Position numbers and translations under genes: made by a program
In this document: positions 9,096-19,879 of the stretch, piece after piece
Layout: every line of letters begins with the position of its first letter
How positions within the stretch are numbered: the first letter of the stretch is position 1
Notes under the pieces: model-generated
Database searches by the model: none
Told to the model about the DNA's origin: nothing
The model's input: only the letters and a program-made list of their open reading frames with translations
Assembly: GCF_963662255.1 (NCBI RefSeq)
Contig: NW_026912171.1
Span: forward strand, 28,001 to 92,000
Source: Cinclus cinclus
Taxonomy: Eukaryota > Chordata > Aves > Passeriformes > Cinclidae
Direction: 5' to 3'
DNA: 64,000 nucleotides

Positions 9096-12000
9096 ATGGC
9101 CCTTGCTCTGCGCCTCTTCCTCCTGTTCCTCCTGGGAGTGGCCCTGCCTGCCAGGGCTGCCCAGGCAGCTCCACGACGAGCACAGGGAGCAGGTGAGCCG
9201 GGGACCTGACTCCCCTTTCCTGGGACAGCTGCTCCAGCCACCCTAGCTGGGATGTTGTAGAGGATGAATAGAGTGTGCAGAGTGATCAGAAGCCTGTCCG
9301 TAGCTCCCCAGGCCACTCTGCAGCTTTGGCCATGTCCATTCACATCTGGCCCCCACAGCCTTACCCGACCCCCTTGCAGTGTCCAGTTCCCTAAGGCATA
9401 AGGGGATCCCAGCACAGCATGGAAATGAGTCTGATCTCTGCTCCCTTCTAGGCTGTGATCACAACATGGAATACATGGAAGTGTTGGTGAATGTACCTTT
9501 GAAGATCTTGGGGAATGCTGGAGGCAAGTTTTGAATTTCTCTCTTTACTGGCAGAATACTCCGTCAAGCTGGCAAAAGTTCAGTCATGAAGTTTTTGTTG
9601 AGGTCAAGTCAGGGCTGATGGATTCTGGAATCCTTGCCCTGCTACCTTCAAGAGCTCTGGTGATCCCACAGGATCGATGTCAGTAGAAGGAAGGAGCATT
9701 TAACTGTCAATCCTCTTCCCATGTGCAATGCCAGGGTCTCCTTTGGTGTGCTCTGTGTAGCCACAGAGAAGAGAAGAGCTTAGAGGGAATGGAAGGGCCC
9801 AGGGCTGTGCCCCGGGCTGTGCATTGTGCGGCAGCTCTGTCAGCCCCAGGCAGCCTGAGCATCTCCTGCAGTGATGGGAGCTGTTCTGTCCTGCCTTTCT
9901 TTGCAGATGAACCTGTTGGTGAAGGTGATCTGGCTTCCCAACCCACGTTCAGGGATGTGTCTCTGGGACATGGTGAGGGTAGGTCAAGGCCTTTCCCCAC
10001 GGGGGAGCTGCCAGCTCAGAGCCCAAAGCTCAGGCAGGGCGGCATCGCTGCAGGTGCCAGGACAGAGCCGTGCTCGTGTGTGCCCTGGCCCTGTGCAATC
10101 CCCTCACTGCTCCTGGGGCTCAGTGCTGCCTGTGCACAGCACCAGAGATGACCGAAGCTTCTGTGCCTGTTGAGTTACAGGTGTGTCTGCCGGGAGGATT
10201 TCTCCAAATTCCATTCTGCTTACTGCACACAAGCCCAGCTCCCATCGTAGGGGTGAGTAGTGTGTCCCTGATGACCCCTCAGGTTGAGCACTGCATTTGT
10301 GGCATCCATTCCAGGGAAATTGAACTTCTTTCTGCTAAGGCCCTCCGACAGGAACAATCAGAGACACAGCAGCCAAGAAATCCCTCGAACCATCTGAAGC
10401 TATGTGGCAAATGCTGAAGGAGATGCTGCAGAGAGAACAAGGTGGGTGCATTGTCCTCAGCCTTCCCCTGACACTCCCCAGCCAGGGCCTTTCTCTGCAC
10501 ATCTGGGCACGCCGTGCCCGGCACAGCAGGAAGGGATCCATGGCAGCCTCGCTGCCCCAGTGCTGCTGCTGTCACAGCCTCAGGGGATGTTTCCCAGCCT
10601 CTGGAGGAAGGCATTTAGCATCAGCTCACAGGGAGCCCAAAGTGTCCCAATGGCCATGCACCCCCTGAGATCCTTGCAATTCTTTGGCCTTGAGGTAGTT
10701 CAGGTGAAGCGGCTGTTTAGAGAAAGGACCAGGCTGGCACAGTCCCTAAAGGCTGGGTGTTTTCTGTTCCTTATCCATGACTTTCAAACGTGTTGTCTCC
10801 TGTATTTGCCTCTTCCCCAGTGGGTAAGAATCCCATCTCAACCAGCTGTCCCTTTCCTTTCTTCAAAAATTGAAGGAAAAACCGTTCAGAAGGAAGCACT
10901 TCCCCAAGGAAGCAGTGATTCTGTGCAAAGTTCTGCTGCAGGAAGGGAGGTGATGCCAGGCACAGTCACACAAGGTAATTGCTGTGCCTCTAGGCCTGAG
11001 CCCTGCTGAGCCCTGGGCTGCCATCTCTGATGCTTGGCAGTGAGGGCACAGCCTGGAAACAACGGGCACAGCCCTGAGGAATTCTCCTGAGCAGGCTCAG
11101 GGCACTCAGGTCCTGAGCAGTCCTGCTGGGGACCCTCTAGGGGAGACACTGCCTGAGGCCTGGGAGGGGCTGGCACTTGAAGACTGATTCTGTGCCAGGC
11201 TATGTTGCAGGAAGGCAGGGAAGTGTCCCATGAAGCCCTCAGTTGTCCAGCTGCCCCTCCAGAGATCTTGCACACTGCATGGGAAGAGTGGTCAGAACGA
11301 CCAGAGCCAGCCCAGAGCTCTCCAGGCCCTTCTGCAGCTTTGGCCATGTCCATTCACATCTGGCCCCCACAGCCTTCCCTGAGCCTCTTGCAGTGCCCAG
11401 TTCCCTAAGGCAGAAGGGGATCCCAGCACACCATGGAAATGTTTCTGATCTGCTCTCCCTTCCAGGTGAGGTTCCTGGCAATGATTCTCCATTAGCTTGG
11501 CTGAAAAAAGTTTTGAAGCCCTTGGAGCCTCCTGCAGGTATATTCTCACTGTCCCACCAAGCAATAATCATTGACAACCTGGCAGGGAGCTGATGACAGA
11601 AGCTTCTGTGGCTGGTGATTTACAGGTGTGTCTGCAGGGAACACTTTTCAAGGGCCTTTGCTGGTTGCTGCACCCAAGCCCAGCTCCCATCGCAGGGGTG
11701 AGTAGTGTGTCCCTGCTGACCCCACAGGCTGAGCTCACTGTGCTTTCGTGGGATCCATTCATCTGAAATGGAACTACTTCCTATTAAGGTCCTCCAAGAG
11801 GAAAGACCAAAGACACGGCGGACAAGAAATCCCTGGAACCATCTGAAACAATGCAGCAAATGCTGAAGGAGACACTGCAGGGAGGACAAGGTGAGTGCAT
11901 TTCCGTCAGCCTCCTCCTGACACTCGGCAGCCGGGGCCTTTCTCTGCACATCTGGGCACGCCGTGCCCGGCACAGCGGGAAGGGATCCATGGCAGCCTCG

Positions 12001-14882
12001 CTGCCCCACTGCTGCCATCACACCCTGAGGGGATGTTTCCCAGCCTGGGCTGGCTGCAGCTTCTCCCCAGCCTCTGCAGGAAGGCATTTGGCATCAGCTG
12101 ACAGCCAGCACAAAGTGTCCCATGGGTTGGACATGCCCTGAGATCCCCTGAAATTTCCCAGACTTAGAGTAAATTAGGAGAGGCATCTCTTTTGAGAATG
12201 GAGTGCTCTGGTTAGCCTGAAGAGCCTTTGCCTTTTCCTGATCCTTATCATTGTCTTTCATAAGTATTGTCTCCTGAAGGTGCCACTGCCCCAGTGGGGA
12301 ACGGTTCCATCTCATCCAGCTGTTCCTTTTCCTTCCTCCAGAAGTGGATGGAGAGACTATGCAGAAGGAAGCATTTCCCAGAGGAAGCAGTGGCTCATTT
12401 GCAGCCTCTGCTGCAGGAAGGGAGGCGAAGTCAGGCACAGTCACACAAGGTAATTGCTGTGCCTCTGTGCCAGAGCCCTGCTGAGCCTTGAGCTGCCATC
12501 TCTGATGCTTGGCAGTGAGGGCACAGCCCAGAGGAATTCTCCTGAGCAGGCTGAGGGCACTTGGGTCCTGAGCAGTCCCGCTGGGGTCACTCTGAGGGAG
12601 ACACTTCCTGAGACCTGGGAGGGGCGGGAAGGGGTGCCCATGGTGGGGAAAGGGCAGAGGGGGAGAGCAGGGCTCTAGATTGTGGGGCTCCTCTGTCATC
12701 CCCAGGCAGCCTGAGCATCTCCTGCAGTGCTGGGAGCTGTTCTGTCCTTCCTTTCTTTGCAGATGAACCTGCTGGTGAAGGTCGTCTGGCTTCCCAACCC
12801 ACGTTCAGGGATAAGTCTCTGGGAGATGGTGAGGGTAGGTCAAGGCCTTTCCTCGTAGGAGAGCTGCCAACTCAGAGCACAAATCTTGGACGGGGGGAAT
12901 CGCTGCATGTGCCAGGACAGAGCCGTGCTCGTGTGTGCCCTCACCTGTGGCTCAGCCCTGGCAGGTCTTTGAAAATGAGGGCCCTGCCTCTGCCCCAAAA
13001 GCCCAGATGTTTTTTGAACCTTCTCCATGATTTTGGCAAGCATTGCCTCCTGAAGGTGCCACTTCTCGATTGGGGAATGTTTCCATCTGATCCAGCTCAC
13101 CCTTTTCTTTCTCAAGTGATGGACAAAAAATCCGTGCAGAAGGAGCCACTTCACGGAAGAAGCAGTGGCTCGGTGCCAGCCTGGACAGCAGGAGGGAAAA
13201 CAATGCCAGGCACGGACACAGGCACAGGAGGTAATTGCTGTGCCATGCTCAGCCCTGGGCAAGGCTGGGTGGCAGCAGCTCTTCCCCCAGGGCCTGCCCT
13301 TGCATGGCCCAGCAGCAGCCAAAGCTGGAGGCCCCTCGGCTTCGAGGCCTCTGGGGCTCGATCCCAGCCCCTGGGAAATGGGAGTCATGCACCAAGGTCT
13401 CTCGCGCTGCAGCTGCTCACGGAGCCGCCCTGAGTGCCCAGAGGCCCCAGGCACAGGAGCAGCCTCGAGCGGGAGCCCTGCCACGAGCCCGGGGCCACGG
13501 CCAGCCCTGGCTCCTGACGGGAGAGGGGCTGCCCTGGGTCCTGACAGGGCCTGACTCTGTCCCCTCGGGCTGGGGGAGCTGTCACGGGGCACGGAGGGTC
13601 AGGGCTGGCAGTGGCTGCTCAGGGATGGCTTTGGCCCGGGTCCCTGGCAGGAGCGACTGCTCAAGGAGCTGCGCTGCCCCCGGGCTCTCCTCCTCCCGGC
13701 CTGCTGGGCTTTGCTGGGTGGCACAGCCTGTGACAAGGGGTGCCAAGGTGCCTGCAGGCCCCAGCACTGGGGGTGACAAAGAGTGTCCTGGCTGTATCCC
13801 GCGAGCTCCCAGCTCAGCAGTGGAGCGCAGCACAAAGTCAAAATCCCCATTGCTGCCACAGATGCAGCTGGCACCTCAACATATGTTCCCAATTCCCAGA
13901 AGGGCAGTAGAAAGCATTTATGTCAGGGAACACTCTGTTGGGTAGAGTTAATGATAGGCCTGCTCGTTGTGGAGCTTATCTTCATATTATGCTGCATCAG
14001 AATTTGGAATAGCTGGAAGAGTAAACGGTGAGTGTTTTGTAGCTCTCCCCCTCATACATCTTCATTTGATGGCTGCCTGTAGACAGGAAACGCTCCCAGT
14101 CAGGCTGCTGTGGAGTTGTGCATGGTCAGTGCTTGTCCACATAGCCCTGCTGAGGGTTCTGCTGCTGCCCAGTGCTTTAATTGGCTTCCTAATTCCTGGG
14201 CCTTGTCCTGGGGTGCCCGCTGGGGCTGCAGCCAGTGCTGGCTCCCACTGAAGCTGCGTGGCCAAGAGCAGCCCCAGGAGCAGCGGGCCGAGGCAAAGCG
14301 AGGTGGGGAGGAGAAAGAGCAGGGAGCAGATTGCCCTTGAAAGGCAGAGGCGCTCTGGGGCCCGCTCCTGGCCGGGGAGCCTGCCCAGAGCCATCCCCTG
14401 CTCGCCGGTTCCTTGAGGGACAGCTGTCCAGCTGGGCCAAGCTGTGCCAGCAGCTCCAGCCATGCTGGGGAGCCTTGCCAGCTCTGGGCCCTGCTGTGCA
14501 GGAGGGTCCCTGTGTGCCACCGGCAGCCGGGGCCTCAGCCGCTCTCCACAGGAACGTTCCTGCAGATTCCTGGGACCAGCCAAAGCCATCAACCGGAGGC
14601 GCCTTTGCCCATCACTGGCCATCCCCAAGACAGTGTCCATTGTCCCAGCTAGGGTTACCTTTTGACATGGTTACTGTGCCACAATCACCCGGAACAGGAC
14701 CCTCTGTCCCCAGAGGTGCTGGCCCTGGTGTCTGGCCAGGACTGAAGGTGGCCCCCTCCTGCCAGGGACAGCCTTTATTCCAGCAGAGCCTTTGGGCTTC
14801 AGCTCTGGTGTCTGGGTGGTACCACCAGTCCTGGCAGAGCTCCTTGTCTGGGCACAGCCAGGACTGGGCAGGCAGCAGATGA
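9096..14882 (+). CDS. Gene 2: predicted type I membrane protein, 12 exons, 464 aa (family not recognised)
   Basis: Exons by eye: A 9096-9192, B 9452-9523, C 9907-9972, D 10340-10441, E 10876-10974, F 11466-11537, D' 11789-11890, E' 12342-12449, C' 12763-12828, E'' 13117-13230, G 13862-14027, H 14552-14882. Every junction from A to G is phase 1; G to H is phase 2; the sum is 1395 nt with no internal stop. Exon A encodes a signal peptide (MALALRLFLLFLLG...). Exons C/C', D/D' and E/E'/E'' are diverged repeats of one another. Exon G carries a transmembrane helix at about residues 327-345 followed by WKSKR. H is a Pro/Trp/Ser-rich tail ending at TGA 14880-14882. Exon B uses a GC donor (AG|GCAAGT). 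One N-glycosylation sequon (NDS) lies in F. No known domain was recognised. Extracellular placement of the modules is inferred from signal plus helix. Confidence 0.68.
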
Positions 14883-15062
14883 GCATGGGGCAACAGTTTT
14901 GCTTCATTTTTCATTTTTAGAAATTAGAGAATCTTAGAAATATTGGGAAGGGTGTCTTTTTGTATAATGAAATCCCCAAATGTTTCTTCCCTTTTCCCAC
15001 AACAGTATTCTTGAAAGTACTTGTAGAATTCTGAAAAGCTTAGAACATTCTTACAGTCGCAG

Positions 15063-15075
15063 AATAAAAAATAAA
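15063..15075 (+). promoter_or_regulatory. Poly(A) signals of gene 2
   Basis: Two overlapping-range AATAAA hexamers lie at 15063-15068 and 15070-15075, about 180 bp after the gene 2 stop, with T-rich sequence around them. The same arrangement follows every complete gene copy. Confidence 0.6.
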
Positions 15076-15541
15076 CTTGTACTCGACTGGTACTCTTTAC
15101 TCTAGGATGAACTAAGACACCCCAAGACACCAAGCCTAATGCAGAGGATCTTTTCCCACAGGAGATTTGTACCTTGTCACAATCATATTACTTAAAGCCT
15201 TTTCCCAGCTCTATTCTGGTATTTCTGATACGCTCACCTCTCAGTATGCAGAGGCAAACTTTGAAGGGAAACAGTGGGAATCCCTTGAAGTCACTCTCTT
15301 TGCTTCTGAAAGAACTCCCTCAGTTCTAGAGCAGGGGGTTCTCTCTGCTTCCTGCCGCCCCTGGGCTCTCCTCCTCCCAGCCTTCTGAGCTGTGTTGGGT
15401 GGCACAGCCTGTGCCAAGGGGTGGCAAAGTGCCCCGGGCCCCAGATCTGGGGGGAACAGAGAACATCCTGGCCATATCCAGCGAGGTGCCAGCTCAGCAG
15501 CGGAGCACAGCACAGGCTCCTGCTCCGCTTTGCTCTCACAG
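15076..15541 (+). other. Gene 2 downstream region, duplicated intron before exon G'
   Basis: About 15360-15541 is a diverged copy of the last part of the intron that precedes transmembrane exon G (compare 13680-13861). 15076-15360 holds no recognised gene. Confidence 0.5.
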
Positions 15542-15654
15542 ATGTAGCCGGCACCTCGACAGGTTATCCCAATTCCCAGAAGGGCAGTGGAAAGGGTTTC
15601 TGTCAGGGAACACACTGCTGGCTACAGTTAATGGCAGGCCTGGCTACCTCATAG
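15542..15654 (+). pseudogene. Exon G': transmembrane-less copy of exon G, possible alternative last exon
   Basis: It has a pyrimidine-rich acceptor ending in CACAG and the same phase-1 entry as exon G. The first 27 codons are clearly homologous to G, including the two cysteines (CQGT.CW). The frame then diverges and stops at TAG 15652-15654 before any transmembrane helix. If spliced from E'' it would give a protein without membrane anchor; because it lies past the gene 2 poly(A) signals this would need read-through. It could equally be a dead duplicate. Confidence 0.45.
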
Positions 15655-15663
15655 CACGCAGGT

Positions 15664-16110
15664 GATGGGGACCTCTGTAAGGCTGGCAGATGACTGGGGT
15701 CCGTCATGAGGCACATGGGGCTGGGGGAGGTGGGGTGGGGGGGTTGAGTTTTCCAGTAAGACATGCGGGATTTGGGCTCGTTGTCAGTGGTGCATGTGGG
15801 TGGGGTTCCTCATGAGGTTCTCAGGGGATTTCTGGTCCCTTCCATGGTGTACACATGACTGGAGACCTCTGTACGGCTGGCAGGGGGATTGAGCTCTTTA
15901 TGATTTACATGGCGGTTTAGTGGCTGCTGTCAAGGCCTGCAGAGGAGCTGAGTCCTTCCTAAGGTGGGCAGGGGCTGGATTCTTTTGTGAGGCACACAGG
16001 AATATTTTCGGCTCTCTGCTAAGATGTGCTGGGATCCCTCTTGAGGCACAAAGGAGTATTTATGGTCTCCGCTAAGGTGTGCAGGCATGTCTTATGAGGG
16101 GTGCGCCAGG
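15664..16110 (+). repeat. Degenerate minisatellite, about 50-60 bp period
   Basis: Imperfect tandem units resemble CTAAGGTGTGCAGG followed by a TGAGGCACACAGGA-like core and TGGTCTCCG. Clear unit starts fall near 15677, 15870, 15958, 16018 and 16073. G/T-rich spacer (GGGGGAGGTGGGGTGGGGGG) lies near 15720. The last unit runs into the ORF that starts at 16087. Confidence 0.6.
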
Positions 16111-17566
16111 GATAAATTAGACGTGTTTTGTTCGGCTTCTCAGCACACCAAAGGCACACTCCCACTCTCTCCCTCGAGCTTACGCAAACTCAGCGGGAAG
16201 CTTTCTGCACAGCCTTGGGCCCGGCCTGCGGGCCTAGTGGGTGGGCAGAGCCCATCCCTTGTGGGCCAGGCGGAGGTTCCAGAGCCGCCAGGCCCTCGTC
16301 GGCTCGGGTCCGGCAGCTGGGTCAGGGCCCCGGTGGGGAAGGGCCATGGGTCCAGCTGCGATGGGGCTGATGAGCAGCACCAGAGGCACAAACATAACAA
16401 GGGCCTTGCTACGCCCTGGCCCTGTGCTGCAGCCAAAGACAAATTTACAGCCACGGCCATTCCAGGGGCACAGGGCGCACCCGGGGTTACAATGGAGGCG
16501 GTGGCTTCTCACACTGAAAACTTCCATGCAGTGCCCAGGTGCCTCAAGCAGAAGGGGAATCGAGTGCACCATGAAAACATTTCTGATCTGTGCTCTCATC
16601 CAGACTGGGCTCAAGATATGAGTTGACTACAAGTCCTGTCCAGTCACAGTGTGAAGATCACGATGCACGCTGGAGACAACTTCTCAATGTCCCTTTCTTG
16701 ACAGAGTAATCCCTGATTATTAATCCTGCCCAGGAGCAGCCCCAGGAGCAGCGGGCCGAGGCAAAGCGAGGTGGGGAGGAGAAAGAGCAGGGAGCGGATT
16801 GCCCTTGAAAGGCAGAGGCGCTCTGGGGCCCGCTCCTGGCCGGGGAGCCTGCCCAGAGCCATCCCCTGCTCGCCAGTTCCTTGAGGGGCAGCTGTCCAGC
16901 TGGGCCAAGCTGTGCCAGCAGCTCCAGCCGTGCTGGGGAGCCTTGCCAGCTCTGGGCCCTGCTGTGCAGGAGGGTCCCTGTGTGCCACCGGCAGCCGGGG
17001 CCTCAGCCGCTCCTTTCTCCGCAGGAGCCCTTGTCCTCCTTCACAAGACCAGTCAAAGTCTTCACTCTGGATGAAGTGGATCTGTTTTCTTGCGTCTCCA
17101 TGCACCTGCCCTTTTTCCATGCTGCAGCTGCATTACCAGATAATTACTGTGCACATGCTGCCACCACCACAAACAACAGGACCCTCTGTCCCCAAACTGA
17201 CTGGTCCAGCTCTCCAGCCAAGGCAGAAGCAGGGGCCCTCCAGCCAAGGGAGTGCCTGAGTCCATCAACACCTTTGAGCTTGAGCTCTGATGTCTGGGTT
17301 GTACCACTAGCACTGGATGAGTATTTTGTCTGGCACAGCCAGGGCTAGACAGGCAGCAGTTGGGCTCGGGGGCTCCTGAAAAAAATCAACCCCTTTTTCT
17401 TCACTTTTAGAAATTTCCAGTCTTTAGAAATTTTTAGAAATATGTTTAGAGAAGGATATCCCCAAATATTTCATTCTTTTCCCCCAGTAGCTTAGGATTT
17501 TTCAAAGTAGCTTTGAAATTCTGAAAAGCTTTGACCATTTTTACACTTCCAGTATAAAAAAATAAA
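16111..17566 (+). pseudogene. Partial gene module: GC-rich segment, decayed exon B, tail exon H'
   Basis: About 16180-16500 is a GC-rich, CpG-containing segment of unknown origin. It stays open in the 16087-16626 frame and encodes, on the minus strand, a hydrophobic stretch (see findings). About 16520-16710 is a decayed exon B with its upstream intron: acceptor CCAG at 16600 but an early in-frame stop. H' at 17024-17259 has a good acceptor (TTTCTCCGCAG), the same entry phase as H and a recognisable TGPSVP...GP core, ending in TGA. A poly(A) signal lies at 17561-17566. There is no signal or transmembrane exon, so it is not a complete gene; H' may be an alternative tail. Confidence 0.5.
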
Positions 17567-18613
17567 GTTGTACTAAATTGGTGCTCTTTGCTCTGGAAAG
17601 AAGTTACAAACCCCAAGACAACCATTCTACTGCAGAGGTTCTTTTCCCACAGGAGATTTGTACCTTGTCACAACCAAATTTTTCTCTTCCTAGATATACC
17701 CATGGATTTCTGAGAAGCTTACCTCTCAGTCTTTAGAGGCAAACTTTGAAGGCAAGCACTGGGAATCCCTTGAAGTCACTCTGCTTCTGAAAAAACTCCC
17801 TCCGTTCTAGAGCAGGGAGTTCTCTCAGCTTCCTGCTGCCCACGGGCTCTCCTCCTCCCAGCCTCCTGGGCTGTGTTGGGTGACACAGCCTGTGCCAAGG
17901 GATGGCAAAGTGCCCCACATCCCAGCTCTGGGGAAAACAGAGAACATCCTGGCCATATCCAGTCAGCTGCCAGCTCAGCAGTGGAGCACAGCACAGACTC
18001 ACGCTCCACCTTGATTCCAGAGAAGTGCACAGCGAGATCGGAACACGTGTTCTGAATTCACTTTGATGAATTCCCTGACCGCAGGATGGACACAATCTGT
18101 GCATGAAGGGTACAGCATTGACACTGTTCACTGTGCCACTGTACCATGGCCTATCTGCACAGTCACATCTCTGTGCCCTCAGAAGTTCTTCTGAACACCT
18201 CAGGGACACCTGTACCTGCCATTCTGCATCTCCTTGCCCATGCCTGATGTCCCTGTCCCAGCTGCATTGCTAGCTTGGTGCTGGGCACATGCTGCCAGCA
18301 GGCAAAACAAAACCCTCTCCCCGTGAAGGATCTGGCCCTGGTCTCTGGCCCAGACTGAAGGTGGGTCCCTCCTGCCAGATAAGAGCTTGGCCCAGGCCTT
18401 CCATTCCAATAAAGAGACGGAGCTGCCACCCCAGTGTCTGGTTGGTAGCACCAGCAGTGCCCAAACATCACCAGCACTGGCTGAGCTCCATGTCCAGGAG
18501 CAGCCATGGATGCCCACAGTGCGGGCAGGCAGGAGCCAGGCAGGGGCTGCTGTGACCAGCAGCGAGGCCCCGAGGGGCTGGGGGAGCCCGTGCTGAGCAT
18601 CCCCGGGCTCAGG
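17567..18613 (+). other. Spacer with third copy of pre-G intron and tail remnant
   Basis: About 17820-18010 is another copy of the intron preceding exon G, without the exon. About 18254-18554 matches the tail-exon remnant (LWPRLKVGPSC in one frame, like VWPGLKVAPSC in H). A 12-bp perfect palindrome with an E-box core, GAACACGTGTTC, is at 18041-18052. No gene is supported. Confidence 0.5.
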
Positions 18614-19415
18614 GCAGGACCTGGACAAACTGGAGGGCTGGACCAACAACCACCCAGTGAAGTTCAACAAGGGAAAGTGCCAGATGGTGCACCTGGGATG
18701 GGGCAACCATGCATGTACGGGCAGGCTGGGGAACGAGATGCTGGAGAGCAGGACTGTGCAAGGGGACCTGGGAATCATTCTGGGTGGAAAGTTGGATAGA
18801 GTCAGCACTGCCCTGGCAGCCAGGGAGCACATCCCTGTGCTGAGGGGCACCAGGCCCAGCATGGCCAGTCAGGCCAGGGAGGGATTGTCACACTCTGCTC
18901 TGCTCTGCTCTGCTCTGGGCTGGCCTCACCTCAAATATTGTCTCAAGTTTTGGTCACTGCACTCTAACAAAGAGTGTTCAAAGGAGGGCAGTGAAGATGG
19001 TGAAGGGCCTAAGGGGAAGCTGTGTGAAGAGCAGCAGAGGACTCTTTGTCTCTTCTGCTGGAGGGGACTCTGATGGGAGACCTCATTGGCGTCTCCAAAT
19101 TCCTCAAGATGGGAAGAGGAGAGGCAGGAACTCATCTCTTTCTCTTGTCCCCAGTGATAGGGAATGGCCTGAAGTTGTGTCAGGGGAGATTTAGGTTGAT
19201 GCTAGAAAAAGGTTTTTATCCAAGAGGACAGCTGGGCACTGAAGGAGGCATCCCTAGACATCACCATGTTTGAGAGAGCTCAAGATGCATTTGGACAATG
19301 CTCTCAAGCACATGGCATGACTCTTGAGGATGCTGTGGTGTACGGCCAGGAGCTGGACTCCATGGTCACTGTGGGTCCATTTGTACTCAACATGTTCTGT
19401 GATTCAGTGATTCTG
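18614..19415 (+). mobile_element. CR1 LINE 3' fragment (copy 2)
   Basis: Same element as at 7830-8631 with the same truncation point and octamer end, so it was copied with the unit rather than inserted independently. The two copies differ by scattered substitutions, for example TGTAAGG versus TGTCAGG near 19180. Confidence 0.85.
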
Positions 19416-19879
19416 TTTGTTACAGCAGACTATCTGAGCATGGACCTCTTCAAGAAAGATATCCTGGAAAAGAGGGGAGCTATCAAGAGCATCTCCAGGG
19501 ACACAGCCTGATCAGCAATGTCAGCAGGCAAATCAAAGCTTTAGCTAAGCAATGGACCTTTGATCAAGAAAAACATTTACAGTCAGGGCAGCCAATTCAA
19601 TACATGGGAGTGCACTCTGGGGGGATTGCTGAGGCCATGAGCTCACAGCAGGCTCTGGGGTCACAGAAGGCTGAGGTCACAGCAGGCTCTGAGGTCACAG
19701 AGGTGCCAGAGCCCCGTGGTTGCACAGCACCACAGCCACCCACCAGTCAGTCCATGACCACAACTGTTGCGGCAGCAGCAGCAGCAGCGGTGGTGGCAGC
19801 AGTGGTGCTGATTTTGGTACATTGTTGTCAGGAGAGCGGTGGCAGCAAGAGCTGCGGGACTGGCAGAGGGCAAGGCACA
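19416..19879 (+). promoter_or_regulatory. 5' region / candidate promoter of gene 3
   Basis: Nearly identical to the gene 2 5' region. It differs near 19537-19550 (AAGCTTTAGCTAAGCAATGG instead of the gene 2 reading). The upstream frame is open from 19604 into the signal peptide. Confidence 0.35.

Larger units (their letters stand above)
7830..18613 (+). repeat. Inner tandem repeat 1 (10.8 kb)
   Basis: CR1, promoter region, complete gene 2, the transmembrane-less exon G', a minisatellite, the partial 3' module and a tail remnant form one unit. It restarts at 18614 with an exact offset of 10784 for the first 3.7 kb. The next unit is longer because it carries an extra exon-F segment of 914 bp. 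Confidence 0.85.

Noticed and set aside
16087..16626. 179-codon ORF as an independent gene
   Set aside because: It starts inside the minisatellite and ends in a decayed exon B; no splice-consistent partner or recognisable domain, and copies are too similar for conservation to count.
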